Assembly: GCF_042649125.1 (NCBI RefSeq)
Contig: NZ_JBHRYQ010000002.1
Coordinates: 56,925-120,924, forward strand
Source: Leadbetterella lacunae
GTDB taxonomy: Bacteria; Bacteroidota; Bacteroidia; Cytophagales; Spirosomataceae
Reading direction: 5' to 3'
DNA length: 64,000 nt
Positions 26,350 through 35,291 of this stretch are shown piece by piece. Both the position numbers and the translations under genes were made by a program. How positions within the stretch are numbered: position 1 is the stretch's first letter; each line of letters opens with the position of its first letter. The notes beneath the pieces are model-generated. The model was given only the letters and a program-made list of their open reading frames with translations. It had not been told where the DNA came from and did not search any database.

Positions 26350-29300
26350 TCAATTACAAGCACGATTTTCAGCCAAGAAAACAGTGCCAGATGCCGCAAA
26401 AAAACCAGGTGTAAGCTCAATGGCTTGTGCTGAACGGTAAGTTACTTTGGCTGCCCCTGTAATTTTATTGGCTGCTGATATTTTTGAGTTTGCGGTTTTT
26501 ATTTGCGTTCCCGAGCTATAGTCATCTATAGGGCTAATGAGGTTACTTATAGAGCCACATAAATTTACGACTATGGGTTCAATATCTATACAGCCCGCCA
26601 AACTGGTGGCTTTGATGTAGTAAGTGCCTGAGCTAGTAATTGCATTAGGCGTTGCTAAAACATCGGTGCATATTGGGTTGGTGAAATACGTCAGTATCGT
26701 GCCTACTGGCAATGTATTGCCTGCTGTAATGTTTGGGTCTGTGATGTCGAAATAGCCATTGCCAGAAGTATTTAGATTGTTAATGACCAATTCAGGATTG
26801 GGGTTGATAGTTATTAGTACCTGAGCATTAACGGTACATGATCCAAGACCTACCACAAGGCTGTATGTACCCGCCATGGCAACGGTGGCAAGCTCAGAAA
26901 CGGTAGGATTTTTGGCAACAGAATTAAATCCATTTGGACCCATCCAACTGTGATTGGCTCCGTTTGTGATATTTACGTTGAGTTGCAAGGGGGATCCTGC
27001 ACAAACTGCCACTGGCGAAGTGGCATTGACCTCGGGGGCTGTATTTACCACATTTACAATGGTCGTAGAGGCTGTGCAACCGTTTAGGTTTACCGAAAGA
27101 GTGTAGATACCACTGGCACGTGTGGTAGCCTTGCTCAAATTCCATGTACTATTGGAATTGGTGAAATTGTTTGGACCCGACCACGAATATATTGACCCAG
27201 CTGTAGGTGTAACACTTACCTCTAAATCTTGTCCCGCACATATGGGAGCATTGCTGGTGCTTGCTAAATTCGGTAGTGGGTTTATAGTGGCTATAACAGC
27301 GGTTCTTGGGGTAGAAAAACCACAGGAATTTAGAGCACTTACATAAAAAGTGGTGTTGGCTTCTAATGGTGCTGTGCTATAACTGCTTCCTGTTGCCAAA
27401 GGACTTACACTACTTGGGCTGGCATACCAATGGACTACAGCGTTGTTGTTTCCCGTGGCTTGAAGGCTTACACTACCCTTACCGCACCTTTGGGCAGGGG
27501 TAATGCTGGTTATGCTAGGTAGTGGATCATTTACTGTGGCAACTATCAGGGTTCTTTCAGCTGAAATACATTCGTTGTGTATTGCCTCAGCATAAAAGCT
27601 TTTTGTGGCGTTTAAAGGTGGCGTCTCAAAGGTGTTTCCTGATGCTAAGGGTACCTGATTTGTAGGGGTTTCATACCATTTGATGGTACCAAGGTTTGAG
27701 ATTGCAGCCAATTTTATAGAACTCCCTACGCAGCCTTCACCAGCTTTGGTGGTCGTTATGGTGGGTAGATCATTAATAGTGAGTTTTATTTTTTCGCTAA
27801 AAGTTTCACAGGTATTTTCAGAATATACTTTTACTTGATAGTAAAAAATACCAGCTATGTTTGTAGGAGGTGTAAATGTGGCATTGGTAGCACCCACAAT
27901 TTCGATTGGGACTTGATTTTCCAAGGAAGTATATAGGTACCACTGGTAAGATAAGTTGCTTTCATTGGTACTTATAGATATTGGCTGAGCAGGAGCATTT
28001 TTGCAGTAAGAACTTGCTATTGGTTGTTGAATTATACGGATTTTATCACACGCTTTTCCAATGCCGATGGCACTAATATTGGCTACCATCGTACCCGAGA
28101 GCCAGCCATCAATAGCACCATTGTTTGCCGATAAATTTACCCACTGGCTACCTTTCCAACCAACTAGTCGCAACCGAGGGGCTTCTGCAAAACTCGAAAT
28201 ATTCTCAGGTAGGACTACCGATACCACCGTACCTGTGGCATTGCCACGGTTCACTATCCAATCCCACTGACCAATGGTGGATACAACTTTTAAATCATTG
28301 GTGTCATATTTATTGGTTTGGTGTATTAGGCCGTCTTTGGTAGAATTGATGGTATTTGGATCTCCCTCAATCCAGGCTGTAGAAATGGTGCGGGTATTGT
28401 CGCTACCATTTTCAATTTTTAAAGGTCTGTAATTTCCTTTGTGCCCTACCGGAAATGTAAATGGAGCAATTCCTGATTTGCTTACATAGCCATCCACATA
28501 TCTTTGGGTATTCATTTGTCCAGAGTAATTAGCTTGTTCTAAAAACTTTATAGCTCCTAAGTCATGTTTGCTTCTTAGGGTTGCGGTAATGCCATTTTCA
28601 AAATTTAAGAGGGTTCGAATCTCTATACCTTGCTGGTTATGGATATACATTTTGTTTACCACATTACTAAAATTGGCCTGATAAAACTTTGGAGCTGTTG
28701 ATCCTGAAATTAAATTATCGCCAATACCTTTAAAATAATGCATAGCTTCTGAGGATGCTAACCATAATCCATTATTGGTAAAACAAGTGGCATGATTACC
28801 AAAAGTATAGCTAAAACCATTGGAGAAGTTCACTACTGCACCAGGTTTTACTTCAACTGCGTTTCCGTGTTCGTGCCAGTCGAAGAGGCCTTTCATGTTA
28901 ACTGATTGGTGAAAATAGGTTGTAGGGGCATTGCAAGCTACATAGCCACCGTCTTCAAAACAATCCGCATCAGCGGCTATGGTCAATTTTATGGGTGTTC
29001 GATATTGGCTTATACAGTTATTGACTGACTTGGAAGCGGCATAATAGGTGACACTTCCTATTGCGGAGAGTGAAGGGTTACTTACCACATTTCCCCCCGA
29101 TGCTGCATCATACCATTCAATGGTGGTATTTTCTGCTGATGTGGCAATGGCCACGAGTGTTGTGGCCGATTTTGCACAAGTTGCCCTGTTACCACCAGTA
29201 ATGGGAGCCTCAGGTAGGGTGTATATAGTTGCAGTTACAGGAGTTCTGGTAGCCGATGCACATCCATTGTTTATGGCCTCAGCATAATAAGTGGTGCTTT

Positions 29301-31146
29301 TATTTAGAATACGTGTGGTAAAGTCATTTCCAATGGCCAGAGTCGTACCCCCATTTGGGGCTTCATACCATCTTACTTGGCCATTATCTGTAGTAGCCTT
29401 TAGTAAGACATTACCACCACAACTTGAAGACGGTGTGGTACTAACAATACTGGGTAATGGCTTTATAGTAGCAGTTACTGCTACCTTTGGGTGAGAATAA
29501 TCACCAGAACATAGAGAACTTACATAGTAGGTTGTAGTATTGGTCAAAGATGGCGTGGTGAAGCTGTTGCCACTTCCTAGCGGGGTTTCGCTGGAGGGAG
29601 TTGCAAACCAATGAATTATACCATTGTAATTGGCGGTGGCTTGTAAGATAATGCTGCCTGATCCGCATCTTTCGGCAGAAGTGGTGGAAGTAATAATTGG
29701 TTCAGGTGGACTTAAAGCCACAGGATATTGGTAAAAACAGACCAGCTCTAAGCCTGCGGAGTTTGTCACATATCGGTTGTCGGGGTCTATAGGTGATTTA
29801 CTACCGAGATAAGATATTGTAGCGGTGCCGGGATGCTGCGAGAGAGTAAATATAATGTTGTTACCCGACACATCGATATTTGTAATATTGGCTCCGGTGC
29901 TTGAGCTAAGTTGGAAGTTAGCAAAGCCATTGCCTGCATATAAGTTACCTGTATTGGTAGATACAACCAATTGTGTAGAAGATTGTAAGTAGGCACATGT
30001 AATTTCAGGAATATCTATTACCCCTGTTGGATTTTGCCCATAAATGTCTCTTTTAAGGAGTGGAAGGATTCTACTGGCAAACTTTTCATAGCCATTCGCA
30101 AAGGGAAAATGGCAATTATCACTAAACTGTTGAATTGCGTCTGTTTGCATTATACTTATACTGGAGTTCTCTATAGCTATTTGGCGTTGGGCTTCCTTTA
30201 TTAGATGGGGATTTGTGTTACATCCATTTTTAGTTTGAAAAATGTAAGTATGTTGAATGTTAGGGAAATCTTCTTTCCAATTGTTATTTAATTGAGTAAA
30301 ATTATTTTTGTAAGCAGCTGTTGCTAAACCATTACGTCCGTCAGATTCACCTTGAGCCCAGAGTATAGCTTTAACAAATGGTCGCAGTCCTGTAGTATTA
30401 AGTCTAAAGAAAAGTCTACCATAATTACTATTGAGTGAGGTTTGGTAATCTAATGGTCTGGCAAAGTGTGAAATGGGCTTCCCAGCATGGCCACCATTAA
30501 ATATAGCAATGGGCACTTGTAAATCATCCATTAGAAGCTTGGCAAGTTTTAACCCCCACTGGCCTACAGAGGCAGCGGAATTCCATGTATCTCCATTTCC
30601 CTCAAACCACGAAGAAGTGGACAGTACAGCAGATCCAGAGATCTGATTTCCGCTAAAGGTACGAATAAACGGGCTGGCGTTGGCATTAGCACTACCGCTA
30701 AATGAACGTGCCTCGCCATTAGATTGGCCACTGACGACAAAAACGTCTCCTGCTACCACGTTAGTAATACTTCTTTCAAGTGTAAAACTTGAGCCAATTT
30801 GGCTTTCAACGGTTATGCTATAATTGACCAACTCGGCATCTATGGTACCGGTATGTGTAAAATTGGCAATATTACCAACATAGGTAAGTGGTAAGATAGT
30901 TTGAGAATAGGGGCTACCCGCACGTTTTACGGTAATTCTTATGGCCGATATATTATTTACATTATTTTTTACTGTACCAGCTATTGTGAAAGAGCCTTTG
31001 TCAGTAGTCACGTCACGGCCTAGGATCTGCATATTCAAAGGGGCACTAACGATATTTACTTGAGCATGAATTTTTGAAGAGTAAAGTGACCATATAAAAA
31101 GTAAAATCAATTTAAATTTTAAATATAGGTAATTGTTTTTTTTCAT
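26350..31146 (-). CDS. Large secreted SASA-type carbohydrate esterase with Ig-like repeats
   Basis: A 1598-aa protein with a signal peptide (about 1-29, ending KIHAQ). The catalytic domain is of the sialate O-acetylesterase/SASA (SGNH-like) type: GQSN with Ser142, QGESD at 265-269 and a DxxH pair D343/H346. Next come several CHU_C-like Ig domains, each about 80 residues with a RCGSGS opening and TTTYYVS closing. A C-terminal domain (SGTQIKTANSKISAANKITG ... GFFAASGTVFLAENRACN) resembles that of the metalloprotease at 53215. It is probably exported and surface-attached, deacetylating glycans. It sits within the Rhs array but has no Rhs sequence. Confidence 0.85.
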   Translation of the reverse strand: MKKNNYLYLKFKLILLFIWSLYSSKIHAQVNIVSAPLNMQILGRDVTTDKGSFTIAGTVKNNVNNISAIRITVKRAGSPYSQTILPLTYVGNIANFTHTGTIDAELVNYSITVESQIGSSFTLERSITNVVAGDVFVVSGQSNGEARSFSGSANANASPFIRTFSGNQISGSAVLSTSSWFEGNGDTWNSAASVGQWGLKLAKLLMDDLQVPIAIFNGGHAGKPISHFARPLDYQTSLNSNYGRLFFRLNTTGLRPFVKAILWAQGESDGRNGLATAAYKNNFTQLNNNWKEDFPNIQHTYIFQTKNGCNTNPHLIKEAQRQIAIENSSISIMQTDAIQQFSDNCHFPFANGYEKFASRILPLLKRDIYGQNPTGVIDIPEITCAYLQSSTQLVVSTNTGNLYAGNGFANFQLSSSTGANITNIDVSGNNIIFTLSQHPGTATISYLGSKSPIDPDNRYVTNSAGLELVCFYQYPVALSPPEPIITSTTSAERCGSGSIILQATANYNGIIHWFATPSSETPLGSGNSFTTPSLTNTTTYYVSSLCSGDYSHPKVAVTATIKPLPSIVSTTPSSSCGGNVLLKATTDNGQVRWYEAPNGGTTLAIGNDFTTRILNKSTTYYAEAINNGCASATRTPVTATIYTLPEAPITGGNRATCAKSATTLVAIATSAENTTIEWYDAASGGNVVSNPSLSAIGSVTYYAASKSVNNCISQYRTPIKLTIAADADCFEDGGYVACNAPTTYFHQSVNMKGLFDWHEHGNAVEVKPGAVVNFSNGFSYTFGNHATCFTNNGLWLASSEAMHYFKGIGDNLISGSTAPKFYQANFSNVVNKMYIHNQQGIEIRTLLNFENGITATLRSKHDLGAIKFLEQANYSGQMNTQRYVDGYVSKSGIAPFTFPVGHKGNYRPLKIENGSDNTRTISTAWIEGDPNTINSTKDGLIHQTNKYDTNDLKVVSTIGQWDWIVNRGNATGTVVSVVLPENISSFAEAPRLRLVGWKGSQWVNLSANNGAIDGWLSGTMVANISAIGIGKACDKIRIIQQPIASSYCKNAPAQPISISTNESNLSYQWYLYTSLENQVPIEIVGATNATFTPPTNIAGIFYYQVKVYSENTCETFSEKIKLTINDLPTITTTKAGEGCVGSSIKLAAISNLGTIKWYETPTNQVPLASGNTFETPPLNATKSFYAEAIHNECISAERTLIVATVNDPLPSITSITPAQRCGKGSVSLQATGNNNAVVHWYASPSSVSPLATGSSYSTAPLEANTTFYVSALNSCGFSTPRTAVIATINPLPNLASTSNAPICAGQDLEVSVTPTAGSIYSWSGPNNFTNSNSTWNLSKATTRASGIYTLSVNLNGCTASTTIVNVVNTAPEVNATSPVAVCAGSPLQLNVNITNGANHSWMGPNGFNSVAKNPTVSELATVAMAGTYSLVVGLGSCTVNAQVLITINPNPELVINNLNTSGNGYFDITDPNITAGNTLPVGTILTYFTNPICTDVLATPNAITSSGTYYIKATSLAGCIDIEPIVVNLCGSISNLISPIDDYSSGTQIKTANSKISAANKITGAAKVTYRSAQAIELTPGFFAASGTVFLAENRACN

Positions 31147-32961
31147 TATAGTAAGTCTAATCGTAATAGCATAATTGTGATAAATAAGCTGGGAGTATCA
31201 ACTGCCAACCTTGGTTAAAAATATTATGGACTAATTAGCTTATTTAGTACATATAATAACTACATGTCTATTACCACAGTCTGTAGCTAAATTTCGTGCA
31301 CTAACACCAGCTACAAAGTCAGGGTTTGAGGTATTCCAGCTGTTGTACTAGTACCTTTGGAGGTACCAATGTTACCACTTATATTAGAAACTTTGGATTG
31401 CTATCTGCAACAAAACTTGATACGCCACCGCCACCACAGTCTTCAGTATCTATTGTATTCCCATGGCATGCAGAACCACTGCCGCTATCGCAAATTTCTC
31501 TTCGAAAGCTCCTACCTCCATTTCCGTCGTTAAGAGTATACCAGCGGTTCGGTTGAAGCATGATCTCAATATTACATTTGCTATGCATCCATTTCTAAAA
31601 TTGGTGTTAGAGCAAATGGTAGATTTGCCTTCTAACTTATAAAGATTGTAAATGTTCCAGAAATTATAACAGTTGCAAAAAAAGTAACACTTTTGTCTTT
31701 ACCGTATTGCTGGATTTACAACTACAGTGTACGCCAAACTCATAAATGTAGATAAACCTGTTAAAAATTCTATGTTAATATTTGTTTTACATTCCTTGAG
31801 TATGAACCTTTTTTCTAAAAATTTGCCATATTGTTTTTATTTTCTGATAGATGGGTTGATTTTTTTGTGCTAATGAACCTGATGCGATACCTACAAAGAT
31901 TGTCATCATTGTCACTCCAGAGTTTTTCAGTTGAGAATAGATTTGGAATTTCCAATCAATGAAAATAGTAATGGTATAGCTATTGACAGCAAACCATTAA
32001 TACCAAACTATCCATATATGAAATGATAGACGCAAGGCTAATCTGATTAGGCTTGACCTGTGAAAACTAATAACAAGATAAATACAACAGGTATTATCTC
32101 GCAACGGAGAACATACGAATAGTTTATATGTTGGTAAGCTAATGAATTAGCCATTAAAAATGAGATTATAATAAGAACCTCCTAAATAGCTACCAAAATT
32201 CTTATTTGGGTGGGTCATCTGATTTTGCCATGAGTTTAATTGATTATGGGTTTAAATAGGTATTAAATATTGATTTTCATATTCTTCAAAAGTATAAAAA
32301 GCGAATTCAATTCTACTATTATTTAATTGTTGATCAACGTTTTAGGTTAATTTAATGTGTCACAAAGGGAATGTTTTAGTAATTTGAAATAAGAGACTGT
32401 AGCAATAATATAATATTTAGCTTAATTTGGTTTTATATTAGTTTGAGTAATTCGGCCATTTAAAGTTGAATTATTTTTAGACTAGTGAGAGTTGCAATGG
32501 CTTAAATTTGGTGATACTTTACTTTTTTAAGTACAAATCTTGTAAACCCTCCAAGATTTTCTTTAAAATGATTTTGTAGAAAATAAATGAACAAATATTG
32601 GGATTAAAAAGGTATCATTTTGAATACGAGTGAACGCTAAGTATACAAAATCTCTAGCTACAAGTGTTATTTTCCTATTCACTATACCTCATTCATTATG
32701 GGGGTATCTATTTGAAATTTCACTGACATGTCTGTTTTTAACAGGCCAATGTCTTGTTATGTCACATAATCTCCCGCCACAATAGTTGGGTCTGTCGAAA
32801 TGATACCTATATTCTCCTCGGTTTGAATATAACTACTCTCATATTTGCTAAGTACTTGTTATATATGACCACATAAGGGACTTTTATTTCATGAAAATGT
32901 TATTGTTGGATTACCTGGTTCTTTTCTACCTTCTTTTGCTCTGCTTGGAGCCTTAATTTGT
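31147..32961. other. Long intergenic stretch with a decayed minus-strand reading near 31226-31588
   Basis: No intact gene. On the minus strand 31588-31379 reads a Cys- and Gly-rich 69-aa frame (RWYTLNDGNGGRSFRREICD, then TEDCGGGG). Beyond a frame change, 31345-31226 reads SNPDFVAGVSARNLATDCGN to a stop. Both look protein-like, and together they suggest an eroded gene of unknown family upstream of the esterase. From 31600 to 32960 I see only AT-rich DNA. Confidence 0.35.
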
Positions 32962-33483
32962 TTAGGTCTGTTTACTATTTTTTTTCTTGTCTTTGAAAAA
33001 TCGCCTAATATTCCGCTCAGAGTTTGGTAACTCATATTCATAGGCCCAGCTGCCGGCATTATTTACGATTCGGCCTTCAGGTGTGGGTATTTGGTAGGCT
33101 ACATTGTTTTTATAAATTATGCCGTTTGCATAATCCCAAATGTCGCCTGTTGAGTTTTTGCGTTGAATAAGTTCACTAGCTCCGTTATAAGTAAATGTTA
33201 TCCATCGGCCATCGGCCCAATTTACCTTTTTTACTTTATTGAGATAGGTATCGTATTCTATCAAGGATATTCCTTTATTCTTGTCGGTTTTCAGGCCACC
33301 ATTTGGCCAATATTCATAGTCATCGTTTGTGGTATTGAGATTTCTAAAATCGCCCATGTCTTGATTTCCAATAATGGCATCATTTACAAAATTAAGTTTG
33401 TTTCCTGAATTGCCATAATTATAGCTCAAATTATCAATAAGCCCAAAACTACCGCCATTTATACCGTAGCGTTGCAGGGTGTT
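32962..33483 (-). pseudogene. Orphan Rhs fragment, chimeric core and no toxin tip
   Basis: Reading starts at 33483 with the common core (LQRYGINGGSFGLIDNLSY). It switches near 33427 to a second core type (NYGNSGNKLNFVNDAIIGNQ ... DYEYWPNGGLKTDKNKG) that also appears at 42794-44135. It ends after SWAYEYE in an unrelated basic tail (NIRRFFKDKKKNSKQT), so no boundary motif or C-terminal domain remains. It is a recombination scar, with the 155-aa frame from ATG 33429 as its longest open part. Confidence 0.7.
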
Positions 33484-33590
33484 GAATACTTTTAAAAATT
33501 AATGCTCACTGAAAAATTACAATTTCTACCCCAAAAGGGTGTATTGATTACTTGAATGGAGATAACAAGGCATTTGGTTTATTACCTTAT

Positions 33591-34076
33591 TTAATCAAAA
33601 ATATGTGGAAATTCATAGTTATCAATTGATTCAGCCAGTTCTTTAGGACTAATATCATAATTGTTTTTTTTATTACAATCTGCTCCGTTTGCTTTTAATA
33701 ATAAAATTATATCTATTAACCCGTGTGAGTAAAATACAGCATTTGATAGAGGAGTATTTCCATTTTCATCTTTAGCATCAACAATTGCTCCAAATTGAAT
33801 TAATATTTTTGCAATTTCAAATTGACTATGAATTGCTGAAAAATGAAGAGGTGTTCTTCCTTCTTTATCTCGATGGTTTACGTTTGCTTTTGCTAAACAC
33901 AATTCTAATACAATTTCTTGATATCCTTTTACAATAGCATCATATAATATAGTTCTCCCATACTTATCCGTTCCATCAATATTGCAACCATTTTCTATTA
34001 AATCTTTTGTCAATGACAAATTGCCGAGTAAAACCGCTTTTTCTAAATCTTTATTCATTTTCATATGATTTTTCAT
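33591..34076 (-). CDS. Ankyrin-repeat protein, candidate immunity to the GH-E nuclease tip
   Basis: A 161-aa protein of four to five ankyrin repeats (GNLSLTKDLIENGCNIDGTD, KYGRTILYDAIVKG, KEGRTPLHFSAIHSQFEIAK, ENGNTPLSNAV). No signal peptide. Its ATG overlaps the stop of the preceding toxin tip by 4 nt (34073-34076), so the two are translationally coupled. Ankyrin proteins are a known immunity family for polymorphic-toxin nucleases and would act in the cytoplasm by binding the toxin domain. The pairing is inferred from adjacency and coupling. Confidence 0.75.
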   Translation of the reverse strand: MKNHMKMNKDLEKAVLLGNLSLTKDLIENGCNIDGTDKYGRTILYDAIVKGYQEIVLELCLAKANVNHRDKEGRTPLHFSAIHSQFEIAKILIQFGAIVDAKDENGNTPLSNAVFYSHGLIDIILLLKANGADCNKKNNYDISPKELAESIDNYEFPHIFD

Positions 34077-34812
34077 TTAATTTTTTCTTCATATTTATGT
34101 GAAGCATTAGTCTTTTTGTCTTCTATTTGATATATATTCGGATCGTTTTGGTCTTTTATGACCTCTTTCCTTGTTTTTTCTTGATTTGCAGGGTCTTTCT
34201 TGTACTTACTCCACTCTTGCCCAGTTTTGTGTCCATACACTTCTTGTCCTTTTTCAATCGGCTTTTGAGTATTGGGGTCAATAAATCTTCCATCTTTTGT
34301 TTTCCTTCCAGCCTCTTTGATGGCTTCTTTAGTTCCTTTTTGCAATTTTACTCGGTTTTTCATTGCATCAACTGCATTATCGATCAGTGCACCACCAATC
34401 TTCTTTACGGCTGCTCCACTTACCGCAGGCAGCAGTAACCCGCCCGCTGCAAATACTTTATCAGAATCAGTAGCTGGTTGTCCATCAATATGTACAGCAT
34501 TGCCCCCTCTGGTAACATTAGTAACCACAACGGTCACATCATCAACATCTGTCCAACTCAAGACTTGGTCAACTTTTTTACCAAGCCATTCTCCAAACTC
34601 TTTTAACTCCGCACCCTCCAGCTCCACACCCTTACCAAACTTATTCTCCTGAAAGGCATAAACAGAATTGTAGGCGTAGTCGGAAGACAGCGGATCTACC
34701 ATCCAAAAACGGCCGATTGTTGGGTCCGATGGCCTAAACTTGAAGAAATCTATGTTTAGCTTAAAATCCTCAATGCGTTGCTGTTTTTGGTATTGAAAGT
34801 GGTTCTTGTATA
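34073..34812 (-). CDS. Orphan Rhs tip module: GH-E (HNH/Endo VII-type) nuclease toxin
   Basis: The open frame from ATG 34702 gives 209 aa. Rhs homology extends up to about 34812 (NHFQYQKQQRIEDF), with no N-terminal part. After the boundary (VDPLSSDYAYNSVYAFQENK, then LEGAELKEFGEWLG) comes a linker shared with the tip at 35292. The toxin domain follows (about 120-209): KDGRFIDPNTQKPIEKGQ, then GHKTGQEW with G157, H158 and E163, then DQNDPNIYQIED. This is the signature of the GH-E branch of HNH/Endonuclease VII toxins, expected to cut DNA or RNA in the target cytoplasm. As it stands it lacks delivery parts. Confidence 0.75.
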
Positions 34813-34960
34813 ATTTATTTCAATGTACTTTGTTCGGATAAAAACTCCTCGATTATCAATTTTCATCATTTAAAGCTTGTCGTAATGCTGAATCGACTTT
34901 CAAATGCGTTATTTTTGAAAAATAACCCCTCAACGACAAATTAAGATGCCGCAAATCTTT

Positions 34961-35287
34961 CTATTTTCCTCTTATTTCTTTTAGCTTTTTCTCTAAATAT
35001 TTTACATCCTCGGGAGATTTGCCACGATCAAAAATATTATCTATCCATCTACCATAAGCAACTTTAAAAAATTCAAGGCCTTCATTTGTTAGATCCGAAC
35101 GCATCAGTTTTGTATCATCAGATGCATCCTCGTTGATATCAATAAGTTTTCTTGTAACTAGAGAATTATCTTGTAGAAAGACAAAAAAACTCTTATATGA
35201 TTTGTAAACTAATTGATTATCAAACTCATAATTCCTTTCTCTCTTGGTATGCCAAGATGCATTTATTACAGTGAAATCTTTTTCCAT
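34961..35287 (-). CDS. Candidate immunity protein to the REase-fold tip
   Basis: A 108-aa soluble acidic/basic protein starting 4 nt after the toxin stop, within the same transcript. The C-terminus SPEDVKYLEKKLKEIRGK is also found in a decayed fragment at 13796-13915, so this is a small gene family in the genome. No known domain is recognised. Its immunity role is inferred from the repeated toxin-then-small-gene order across the locus. Confidence 0.6.
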   Translation of the reverse strand: MEKDFTVINASWHTKRERNYEFDNQLVYKSYKSFFVFLQDNSLVTRKLIDINEDASDDTKLMRSDLTNEGLEFFKVAYGRWIDNIFDRGKSPEDVKYLEKKLKEIRGK

Positions 35288-35291
35288 ATGC

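Noticed and set aside
28061..29494. Several plus-strand frames inside the esterase gene
   Set aside because: They mirror the Ig-repeat codons on the opposite strand.
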